This document shows, piece by piece, positions 1-5,378 of a DNA stretch of 11,488 bases. The translations under genes were made by a program, and so were the position numbers. The stretch is taken from assembly GCA_964512045.1 (NCBI GenBank), contig CAZEJK010000162.1, positions 1-11,488 on the forward strand, in the 5' to 3' direction. The notes beneath the pieces were generated by a model that saw only the letters and a list, made by a program, of their open reading frames with translations, searched no databases and was not told where the DNA came from. The DNA is from CAZEJK01 sp964512045 (GTDB taxonomy: Bacteria > Acidobacteriota > Thermoanaerobaculia > Thermoanaerobaculales > Sulfomarinibacteraceae). How positions within the stretch are numbered: position 1 is the stretch's first letter; the number at the start of each line of letters is the position of its first letter.

Positions 1-1011
1 CGCCAGGGTGTGCTGGTGCTGTGTGAGGTCGGTCTGGACCCGGGCATCGACCACATGTCCGCGATGTCCCTGATCAATCGGGTCGATGCCTCGGGTGGGG
101 TGATCGAGTCGTTCGAGTCGTACGGTGGCGGTGTGGCAGCGCCCGATGAGGCCAACGGGAACCCTTTGCGGTACTGGATCACCTGGAACCCGCGCAACGT
201 GGTCATGGCGGCTGAGTACGGCGCCCAGTTCCTCGAGGGCGGCAAGATCAAGATCGTGCCGTGGCACAACGTGTTCCAGCACACGTGGAGTATCGATGTC
301 GATGGCGTCGGTCCGATGGAGGCGTACCCGAACCGGGACTCGCTGGCCTACCGTGATCTGTACGGACTGGATCAGACCCACACGTTCGTCCGCGGCACGC
401 TGCGATACCCCGGCTGGAGTGAGACGTGGGATCAGATCGTGCGTCTGGGACTACCCCATGAGCACATTCACATCCCCGACATGGCGGAGCGCTCGTGGGC
501 CGAGGTGCTGGAGATGTTTCTGCCAAGCTCGGTCCCGGGTGCGGAGCTCGAGCACCGGGTGGCGAACTTCCTGCATATCTCACCGACGGGTCGAGTGATG
601 GAGAACCTGCGCTGGCTGGGGTTGTTCTCCACCGAGCCGATCGGGATCGAGGGTGGTACTGCGGCACAGGCGATGATCCACCTCTTGCGGTCGCGCCTGG
701 CGCTTGTCGAGGGGGCCCGTGACATGGTGATCCTCGTGCACCGTCTCGGTGTCCGCTACCCGGACGAAGACGACAGGCGGGAGCGCGTCACCAGCACGAT
801 GACGGCAACGGGCGAGTCGGGCGGTACGACCGCGATGGCGCGGACGGTGGGAATGCCAGCCGGTGTGGCAGTCCGGTTGCTGCTCGAAGGCCGGTTGCCG
901 CTGACTGGCTGTCACATCCCGACGCACCCTATGGTGTATCAGCCCGTGCTCGAAGCCCTCGAGGCCGAGGGGTTGCGGTTCGTCGAGTGCGTTACCGAAG
1001 ACGCTCGTTGA
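1..1011 (+). CDS. saccharopine dehydrogenase/reductase (LYS9-like), 5' partial
   Basis: The reading frame is open from base 1, so the N-terminal Rossmann half (about 110 residues by comparison with ~446-residue yeast LYS9) lies outside the window; the GTG at 10 is internal, not a start. Visible hallmarks of the saccharopine reductase C-terminal region are EVGLDPGIDHMSAM near the beginning, SYGGGVAAPDEANGNPLRY, the YPNRDS...DLYGL and RGTLRYPG blocks, LRWLGLF, and a late GMPAGVAVRLLLEG helix. The family interconverts saccharopine with 2-aminoadipate semialdehyde plus glutamate using NAD(P), in the cytoplasm, in either lysine breakdown or the aminoadipate route. The direction cannot be told here, since no lysine-ketoglutarate reductase or semialdehyde dehydrogenase is visible. 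The ending is intact (TGA 1009-1011) and overlaps the end of the minus-strand MutS remnant by 20 bp. Similarity to LYS9 is stronger than to carboxynorspermidine or homospermidine synthases, which share the DPGIDH motif. Confidence 0.92.
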   Translation, partial: RQGVLVLCEVGLDPGIDHMSAMSLINRVDASGGVIESFESYGGGVAAPDEANGNPLRYWITWNPRNVVMAAEYGAQFLEGGKIKIVPWHNVFQHTWSIDVDGVGPMEAYPNRDSLAYRDLYGLDQTHTFVRGTLRYPGWSETWDQIVRLGLPHEHIHIPDMAERSWAEVLEMFLPSSVPGAELEHRVANFLHISPTGRVMENLRWLGLFSTEPIGIEGGTAAQAMIHLLRSRLALVEGARDMVILVHRLGVRYPDEDDRRERVTSTMTATGESGGTTAMARTVGMPAGVAVRLLLEGRLPLTGCHIPTHPMVYQPVLEALEAEGLRFVECVTEDAR

Positions 1012-1500
1012 GCCGTCTGCGGAGCTCGTCGAACTGGACGCCGAGCCGATGGGCGGTGCCGACCGCCAACGACGTTGAGGCAACGCCTTCCCGGAACTGA
1101 TAGCTGGGTCCGGTCTCCGGATCCACGTCGGCCTGGAGAAACCCCAAGCCATCATTCTCGTGCCGTTGACTCCGGCGTCGCTCCGCGGCGAAGTCGAGGA
1201 AGTGCGTGGTCACGAACGCCACTGGCTCGAGCATCTTCAGTAGCCGGAGCACGATGTCCGCAATCTCGATCGCCTCCGACGGGTTGGTGCCGGCGCACAG
1301 CTCGTCAAGGGGGATCAGGGCGCCGAGAGGAGCGTGCTCGAACAGCGAGCGGAGGCGAACCAGCTCGGTTCCGAGGCGATGATGCCGTCGCCGCCGCCGC
1401 ATCCGCCGACGACAACGTCGATGCTGCAGGGAGCTCGAATGCCTCGGTCGAGATCCTTCGTATCTCCTGCCGCTTCTCGTCAGTGCTACGCTTGAGTCGA
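992..1500 (-). pseudogene. MutS-family ATPase remnant (C-terminal ATPase half)
   Basis: Between 1375 and 995 the minus strand encodes a convincing C-terminal part of a MutS-type ABC ATPase: Walker B and signature region LIPLDELCAGTNPSEAIEIA (Asp-Glu around 1301-1306), the H-loop stretch VAFVTTHFLDFA, and the terminal dimerisation tail SYQFREGVASTSLAVGTAHR. Upstream in this frame the protein becomes an Arg-rich run typical of a wrong frame. A second frame at about 1422-1370 reads IDVVVGGCGGGDGIIASE, which resembles the segment just before Walker B in MutS proteins. I infer a small deletion or frameshift near 1375-1395. No intact P-loop (GxxxxGKS/T) is present, and the plus-strand lipoprotein gene begins at 1596, so the N-terminal domains are gone. 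A gene caller might report a short CDS from the ATG at 1400-1402. MutS-like proteins act in mismatch repair; relatives such as KamC act with aminomutases. This copy is probably non-functional unless the break is a sequencing error. Confidence 0.65.
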
Positions 1501-1582
1501 TGACGAATCGACCATCGGACTGCGTGACTCCAGCCGACGGAACGAGCCAGCCGACGAAACGGCTACGGAAGACGGCGTTGCC

Positions 1583-1589
1583 AGGGAGG
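1583..1589 (+). promoter_or_regulatory. Shine-Dalgarno site deciding the lipoprotein start
   Basis: AGGGAGG lies 6 nt before ATG 1596 and 21 nt before ATG 1611. The 6-nt spacing matches that of three other genes in the window, so it supports 1596. The more upstream in-frame ATG at 1500 has no comparable site and would put a long polar stretch before the signal peptide. Confidence 0.65.
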
Positions 1590-1595
1590 TCGTGG

Positions 1596-2528
1596 ATGTG
1601 GTTGCGGACGATGTCACGGTTTGGGATTGTGCTCGTGCTGGCCGTCGCGACAGTCCTGTCCGGCTGTGACCAGGAGCACGATGCTGCTGAGACGGAGGGG
1701 ACCGTGGAGCTGCCAGATGCAATCGGTCGGTGGCAGGCGGCTGGCGAAGTCGCCACCTACGATCCGGAGTCGATCTTCGCCTACATCGACGGCCACGCCG
1801 AGGTTTACCTCGCCTACGGGATGGAGCGCTGCAGCTCACGCCAGTATGGGTCGGAGTCCGGCGCCGAGGTCGTTGTGGATGCGTTCGAGATGGCCTCGCG
1901 CGAGGATGCGTTCGGTGTGTTCACACACGACCGGGATGGCAAACCGGTTGATGTCGGGCATGGCGCGCGGCTGCGGCCTGGATGGCTGTCGGTGTGGTAC
2001 GGGCGCTGGTATCTGTCGGTGTACAACCTCGGACTCGTCGAACCGCATGAGGAAGCACTCGTGGAGCTGGCCCGCGGTGTCGTCGAGTCGCTGCCGGATC
2101 CAGGAGACGGCTCGCTGCCGCCGATTGTCAGGACGCTGCCTGAAGCAGGCCTCGACCGGTCGAGCGTCCGGTTTCTCCGGACCTTCGGGATTCTCAACAC
2201 CCACCTGTACATGGGAACCGAGGACCCGTTCGGTCTCGGTGCGGACGTGTCGGCGGTGCTGGCAGCCTACGAGCGAAACGACGCGGTGGCCTGGTTGCTG
2301 GCGATCGAGTTTCCTGGCGAGCCGCGAGCTTCACAGGCAGTCACGAGGTTCTCGGGAGGCTGGCTGAACGGAGAGCCTGGAGCCTGTGTGCAGCGCGAGG
2401 ATGGTTTCTACGCGATCGAACGTGCCGCCAGCCGAGTGGCGGTGGTCTTGGCCGCAGGAAGCTCTGAGCTGTGCGAGGAGCTCCTGGCCGATGGTATCGA
2501 AGGCGCGACGCGAGGAGGCATGCAATGA
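1596..2528 (+). CDS. DUF6599-family lipoprotein
   Basis: This 310-residue protein starts at ATG 1596, chosen for the ribosome binding site and because it yields a compact lipoprotein signal: Arg4 and Arg8, a hydrophobic core, and the lipobox LSGC with Cys24. Ser, Gly and then Asp-Gln follow, so an outer- or inner-membrane anchor cannot be told safely. The mature part opens with LPDAIGRWQ..YDPESIFAYIDG and EVYLAYGME, the recognisable pattern of DUF6599 proteins (family knowledge from memory). Further on are the WYGRWYLSVYNLG strand and a weaker second half (FGILNTHLYMGTEDPFGLG). The biochemical role of the family is unknown to me. The stop overlaps the start of the following DUF362 gene (ATGA), so the two are very likely translated together, and both products are exported: one lipid-anchored, the other Tat-secreted. 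A joint envelope function is a reasonable inference. Confidence 0.87.
   Translation: MWLRTMSRFGIVLVLAVATVLSGCDQEHDAAETEGTVELPDAIGRWQAAGEVATYDPESIFAYIDGHAEVYLAYGMERCSSRQYGSESGAEVVVDAFEMASREDAFGVFTHDRDGKPVDVGHGARLRPGWLSVWYGRWYLSVYNLGLVEPHEEALVELARGVVESLPDPGDGSLPPIVRTLPEAGLDRSSVRFLRTFGILNTHLYMGTEDPFGLGADVSAVLAAYERNDAVAWLLAIEFPGEPRASQAVTRFSGGWLNGEPGACVQREDGFYAIERAASRVAVVLAAGSSELCEELLADGIEGATRGGMQ
2512..2518 (+). promoter_or_regulatory. Shine-Dalgarno site of the DUF362 gene
   Basis: GAGGAGG, inside the last codons of the lipoprotein gene and 6 nt before ATG 2525, identifies the DUF362 start. It places the start in the 4-bp ATGA overlap with the upstream stop, the usual layout for translational coupling. 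Confidence 0.7.
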
Positions 2529-3424
2529 GCGACCATACTGGAGTGACTCGACGGGGTTTCCTGCACACGACCGCGGGAGTGTCGATGGCCGGTCTACTCG
2601 GGCTTCGCGGTCAAGCGGGTGCGACCGAGACGACGCCGGAGGCCACCAGCCGGGTTGTGCTGATCCGTCGCGACGACGTGTTGGACGACGGCGGCACGGT
2701 CAATGGAGCTCTCGTTCATGAGATGCTGAACGAGGCGATGACGGCGCTGTTCGAGACGACTGACGCGACTGCCGCCTGGAAGCAGGTGGTGTCATCACGC
2801 GACGTGGTGGGCATCAAGTCGAACGAGTGGCGCCGGCTGCCGACGCCTCCGGAGCTCGAGTCGGCAATCCGCGATGAGGTCATGGCGGCCGGTGTTTCTG
2901 AAGGGAATGTAGCGGTGGACGATCGCGGTGTCCGCTCGCACCCGGTGTTTGAACGCGCCACCGCGTTGATCAACGTCCGTCCGATGCGCACCCACCACTG
3001 GTCGGGCCTGGGGACCTGCCTGAAGAACCTGATTCCGTTCGTGCCGCGGCCACCGGAGTACCACGGTGACAGCTGCGCACCACTCGGTGCGATCTGGCAC
3101 CTGCCGGAGCTGGAGGGGAAGGTCCGTCTGAACATCCTGGTCATGCTCACGCCGCAGTTCCACAGTGTCGGTCCGCACGGTTTCTCTCCAGAGTTCGTGT
3201 GGCCCTACTGCGGTTTGATCGTGGGCATCGATCCGGTGCCGGTGGATGCGATCGGAGCGCGGATCATCCAGGCGCAGCGGAGCCGGCACTTCGGCGAGGA
3301 GCGGCCGATCAGCCCACCGCCACACCACATCCAGATCGCCGATACCCGCTACGGGCTCGGGCCCAGCGATCCGAGCCAGATCGATCTAATCCGTCTCGGC
3401 TGGATGGAGGATGCACTGATCTGA
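2525..3424 (+). CDS. Tat-exported DUF362-domain protein
   Basis: This is a 299-residue protein. The N-terminus has a twin-arginine signal, TRRGFL (Arg9-Arg10), followed by a mild hydrophobic segment and a plausible AGA cleavage site near residue 33. Export through Tat implies folding, and perhaps cofactor loading, in the cytoplasm. The body matches DUF362 (PF04015) in its features: an early DVVGIKSN strand, VDDRGVRSHPVF, the THHWSGLGTCLKNLIPF block (about residues 157-175) and the late GIDPVPVDAIGARII block. There is no 4Fe-4S CxxCxxC cluster like the ferredoxin domain fused to some DUF362 proteins. I cannot name an activity. It forms an operon with the DUF6599 lipoprotein directly upstream (4-bp overlap) and ends 1 bp before an inverted repeat shared with the convergent gene at 3470. 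Confidence 0.92.
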   Translation: MSDHTGVTRRGFLHTTAGVSMAGLLGLRGQAGATETTPEATSRVVLIRRDDVLDDGGTVNGALVHEMLNEAMTALFETTDATAAWKQVVSSRDVVGIKSNEWRRLPTPPELESAIRDEVMAAGVSEGNVAVDDRGVRSHPVFERATALINVRPMRTHHWSGLGTCLKNLIPFVPRPPEYHGDSCAPLGAIWHLPELEGKVRLNILVMLTPQFHSVGPHGFSPEFVWPYCGLIVGIDPVPVDAIGARIIQAQRSRHFGEERPISPPPHHIQIADTRYGLGPSDPSQIDLIRLGWMEDALI

Positions 3425-3425
3425 T

Positions 3426-3454
3426 ATCGCTCGAGTCGGCAGTCGGCGAGCGAT
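3426..3454. terminator. inverted repeat between convergent genes, possible bidirectional terminator
   Basis: ATCGCTCG (3426-3433) is the exact reverse complement of CGAGCGAT (3447-3454), separated by 13 bases that contain AGTCGG twice. It lies in the 45-bp gap between the ends of the DUF362 gene and the minus-strand gene. There is no T-tract on either strand, so a factor-independent terminator is only a possibility. Confidence 0.3.
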
Positions 3455-3469
3455 GCCCGAACGGTCGCG

Positions 3470-4102
3470 TCACCGCAACGATACCGTGGCGTCGTCCTGC
3501 AGGATCAAGAGCAGATTGCCCGTGTACTTGGACCGAGACACGACGAACTTCGACTGCGAGTGGAGTGCGTCCTCGTCGACGTCCAGGCGATCGCCCTTGA
3601 AGCGAACGGTTGTCGTGCCGTCCGGGTCCTGCCAGAACGATCCGTAAAACCCGGTGCTGAAGGCGAACTCGAAGCCGACGGTGGTCCTTTTCAGACGTGT
3701 GAATGTCGCTTCGACACCGTCACGGTAGCGCATTCTGTACTCTGTCTCCGGGCCGAGCCCGAGCTCGATGGCCTGTCCCTCGACGTAGGTCCGAGTGACC
3801 TCCTGCGGAGACGACTTGAATGCCAGCTCGGGCAGCGACTGGCTGTCGTCCCACACAACCGTGAAGTAGTCCTCGTAGTCGATGTTGCCGGTGCGGCGTA
3901 TCGACTGCTCTCGCTCCTCCGCGACCCGTGACTCGTACGGAACCTCGTGACTGTTCATGGTCACGATCGCGTACGCCTCTGGATCCTTCGCGATCTTGAC
4001 GGTGTTGCCGCGGCTGGTGAGATCGAACACAGCATCCGTGAACCTGACGGTCGTCCCCTGACAGTCCACCAACCGGACTCCAGACATGGCCGATGCGGAC
4101 AT
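3470..4102 (-). CDS. uncharacterised 210-residue cytoplasmic protein
   Basis: I do not recognise this protein. The start is secure: ATG 4102-4100 is preceded by AAAAGGAGG with 6 nt spacing, and the open frame further upstream (towards 5155) is only the antisense of the DUF3014 gene. There is no signal peptide and no hydrophobic helix. The protein is acidic, rich in Tyr, Phe and alternating beta-like segments, e.g. NIDYEDYFTVVWDD (about 73-86), EYRMRYRDGVEATFTRLKRT (about 121-140), FEFAFSTGFYGSFWQDPDG (about 144-162), and a final hydrophobic strand NLLLILQDDATVSL. It opens with GVRLVDCQGTTVRFTDAVFDL. A compact beta-barrel or sandwich is my guess. It is transcribed divergently from the DUF3014 gene and convergently to DUF362, so it is probably monocistronic. 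Codon use looks like that of its neighbours. Confidence 0.8.
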   Translation of the reverse strand: MSASAMSGVRLVDCQGTTVRFTDAVFDLTSRGNTVKIAKDPEAYAIVTMNSHEVPYESRVAEEREQSIRRTGNIDYEDYFTVVWDDSQSLPELAFKSSPQEVTRTYVEGQAIELGLGPETEYRMRYRDGVEATFTRLKRTTVGFEFAFSTGFYGSFWQDPDGTTTVRFKGDRLDVDEDALHSQSKFVVSRSKYTGNLLLILQDDATVSLR

Positions 4103-4108
4103 GGCGTG

Positions 4109-4115
4109 CCTCCTT
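4109..4115 (-). promoter_or_regulatory. Shine-Dalgarno site of the 210-residue gene
   Basis: Read on the minus strand this is AAGGAGG (preceded by further A's), 6 nt before the ATG at 4102-4100. It is as close to the ideal site as any in the window. It shows that the gene starts here and not within the long upstream open frame. Confidence 0.7.
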
Positions 4116-4270
4116 TTCGGTGCTCGTGCTGTATAAGGTAAGCCGTACGGCGAGCGTGTCCACCCGAGATCGAGCAGGTGTGTGCCATCGCTTTGCCACG
4201 ATCTGCCACCTTCTTGGGATCGACACGACGGAGAATCGACGGGTCGGGCTCCGATCTTCATGAGTAGAAG

Positions 4271-4278
4271 AAAGGAGG
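4271..4278 (+). promoter_or_regulatory. Shine-Dalgarno site of the DUF3014 gene
   Basis: AAAGGAGG sits 6 nt before ATG 4285, mirroring the site of the divergent gene. The roughly 180 bp between the two starts must carry both promoters. I saw no convincing -35/-10 pair on either strand there; the closest is TTGCCA at 4193-4198, without a matching -10. Confidence 0.7.
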
Positions 4279-4284
4279 CCCGAC

Positions 4285-5268
4285 ATGCAACAGGACGACC
4301 GGTTTTCGATGATCGTGGTGATCGCAGTGACAACCGTTGTGGTGGCGGTGTTCTTCGCGGTGCACGGCGTGCCGGTTGGAGAGCCTGAGCCGACTGAGAC
4401 GATGGCACACCGACGGCCGGCAATCGAGGTTTCGCAGGTACCGCACTCATCGAGCGCATCAGCTGAGAAGGATGCTGCAACGATCGGGACCCGAATGGAG
4501 GTGGACCCTGGAGTGGAGCACGCTGCGTGGGACGAGCCCCGTGCGGCAGTCGATGACGAGATGGTGCGATCAGCGGTGCGAGGTGTGATCGGGCATCCCG
4601 ACGTGGACCGCTGGCTGGCGCCGGATCGTGTGGTCGATCGTTTCGTCCGCCTGGTGGACGTGGTGGCCTCGGGCCGGGTTCCAGAGGGTGAGCTCGCGGT
4701 GTTCGAACCGTCTGGGGACGTCCTGGTGCGCGAGGTCGACGGTCGCCGGCTGGCGCTCGCGGCGGGTACGTACCGGCGTTATGATGCGCTTGTCGAGATG
4801 GTGAGTCAGATCGATCCGAGGGATGTGGCGCAGCTCTACGGGCGGTTCGAGCCGGTGCTCGAGGCGGCCTATCGGCGTCTCGGAACCGGAGGCGGGACAT
4901 TCTCGAACCGACTTCGGGCAGCCTGCGAGCACCTGCTCTCGGTACCTGTGCCGGCACGGCTCGTCGAGGTCGAGCAGCGGAGCCGGTACTACGCGTTCGC
5001 CGACCACGACCTCCAGGCGTTGAGCGACGTCCAGAAGCATGTGGTTCGGATGGGGCGCGACAACGCTCTCGTCTTTCAGGAGTCGCTCCGCCGGATCGCC
5101 CGCCAGCTCGGCTGGAGCTTGGACACTGTCTCTCGTCCGCAGGCTCGTGTTGCATTCAGCAGCGGTGGAGCAGCTGAGAGAGCAGCAGCTCATCCGAGCA
5201 AAGCGGTTGTGGCGGACGCGTCGGTGAAGTCAGGAACGGTGGCGACTGGGTATGCACTGACACAGTAG
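4285..5268 (+). CDS. DUF3014-domain membrane-anchored protein
   Basis: This 327-residue protein has a short charged N-terminus and one hydrophobic helix (residues 8-27, MIVVIAVTTVVVAVFFAV), so it is most likely anchored in the inner membrane with the rest outside. Residues about 30-90 are a low-complexity Pro/Glu/Ser linker. Residues about 92-275 match DUF3014 (PF11219) in pattern: HPDVDRWLAPDRVVDRFVRLVD, the GTYRRYDALVEM..QIDP core (161-177), AQLYGRFEPVLEAAYRRLG, the TFSNRLRAACEHLL helix and VEVEQRSRYYAFADHDL. The last 40 residues are Ala/Ser-rich and unstructured. The length is typical for the family, whose function is not known to me. A strong hairpin follows, so the gene is likely a single-gene unit ending before the kinase. 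Confidence 0.87.
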   Translation: MQQDDRFSMIVVIAVTTVVVAVFFAVHGVPVGEPEPTETMAHRRPAIEVSQVPHSSSASAEKDAATIGTRMEVDPGVEHAAWDEPRAAVDDEMVRSAVRGVIGHPDVDRWLAPDRVVDRFVRLVDVVASGRVPEGELAVFEPSGDVLVREVDGRRLALAAGTYRRYDALVEMVSQIDPRDVAQLYGRFEPVLEAAYRRLGTGGGTFSNRLRAACEHLLSVPVPARLVEVEQRSRYYAFADHDLQALSDVQKHVVRMGRDNALVFQESLRRIARQLGWSLDTVSRPQARVAFSSGGAAERAAAHPSKAVVADASVKSGTVATGYALTQ

Positions 5269-5291
5269 GCGTTCCGATCGGACGGAGTAGT

Positions 5292-5316
5292 CGGAGCGGG
5301 TCTCGGACCCGCTCCG
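5292..5316 (+). terminator. perfect 11-bp GC-rich hairpin, likely terminator
   Basis: CGGAGCGGGTC (5292-5302) pairs perfectly with GACCCGCTCCG (5306-5316) around a 3-base loop. It lies 24 bp after the DUF3014 stop and 63 bp before the kinase start. The following bases (GCGTCTTGG) contain few T's, so termination would be of the weak-tail type common in GC-rich genomes. Confidence 0.6.
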
Positions 5317-5366
5317 GCGTCTTGGTCGAGTGACCTGGATCAACTCGCAAAACGCCTCGGACGGTA

Positions 5367-5372
5367 TACGAT
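5367..5372 (+). promoter_or_regulatory. possible -10 element for a leaderless kinase transcript
   Basis: TACGAT (within GGTATACGAT) fits a TANNNT -10 and stands 6 nt before the GTG start at 5379, so transcription could begin at the start codon. The kinase gene has no Shine-Dalgarno site, unlike its neighbours. No good -35 element is seen about 17 bp upstream, so this is weak. Confidence 0.25.
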
Positions 5373-5378
5373 GGTTCG

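Noticed and set aside
1500..1595. N-terminal extension of the lipoprotein from ATG 1500
   Set aside because: No ribosome site is suitably placed, and the extension puts about 32 polar residues before an otherwise typical lipoprotein signal peptide.
1503..1756. N-terminal part of the minus-strand frame containing the MutS remnant, beyond 1600
   Set aside because: From about 1600 to 1756 it is antisense to the lipoprotein gene and Ser/Thr/Arg-rich, with no MutS-like features.
4103..4284. Divergent sigma70 promoters in the 182-bp gap
   Set aside because: Candidates (TGGACA with TATACA on the minus strand; TTGCCA on the plus strand) have wrong spacing or a missing second element, so no promoter was called.
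3470..5155. A single 561-codon open frame on the minus strand
   Set aside because: Only the last 210 codons look like protein. The upstream part is Arg/Pro/Ser-rich antisense of the DUF3014 gene, and a strong ribosome site marks the true start at 4102.
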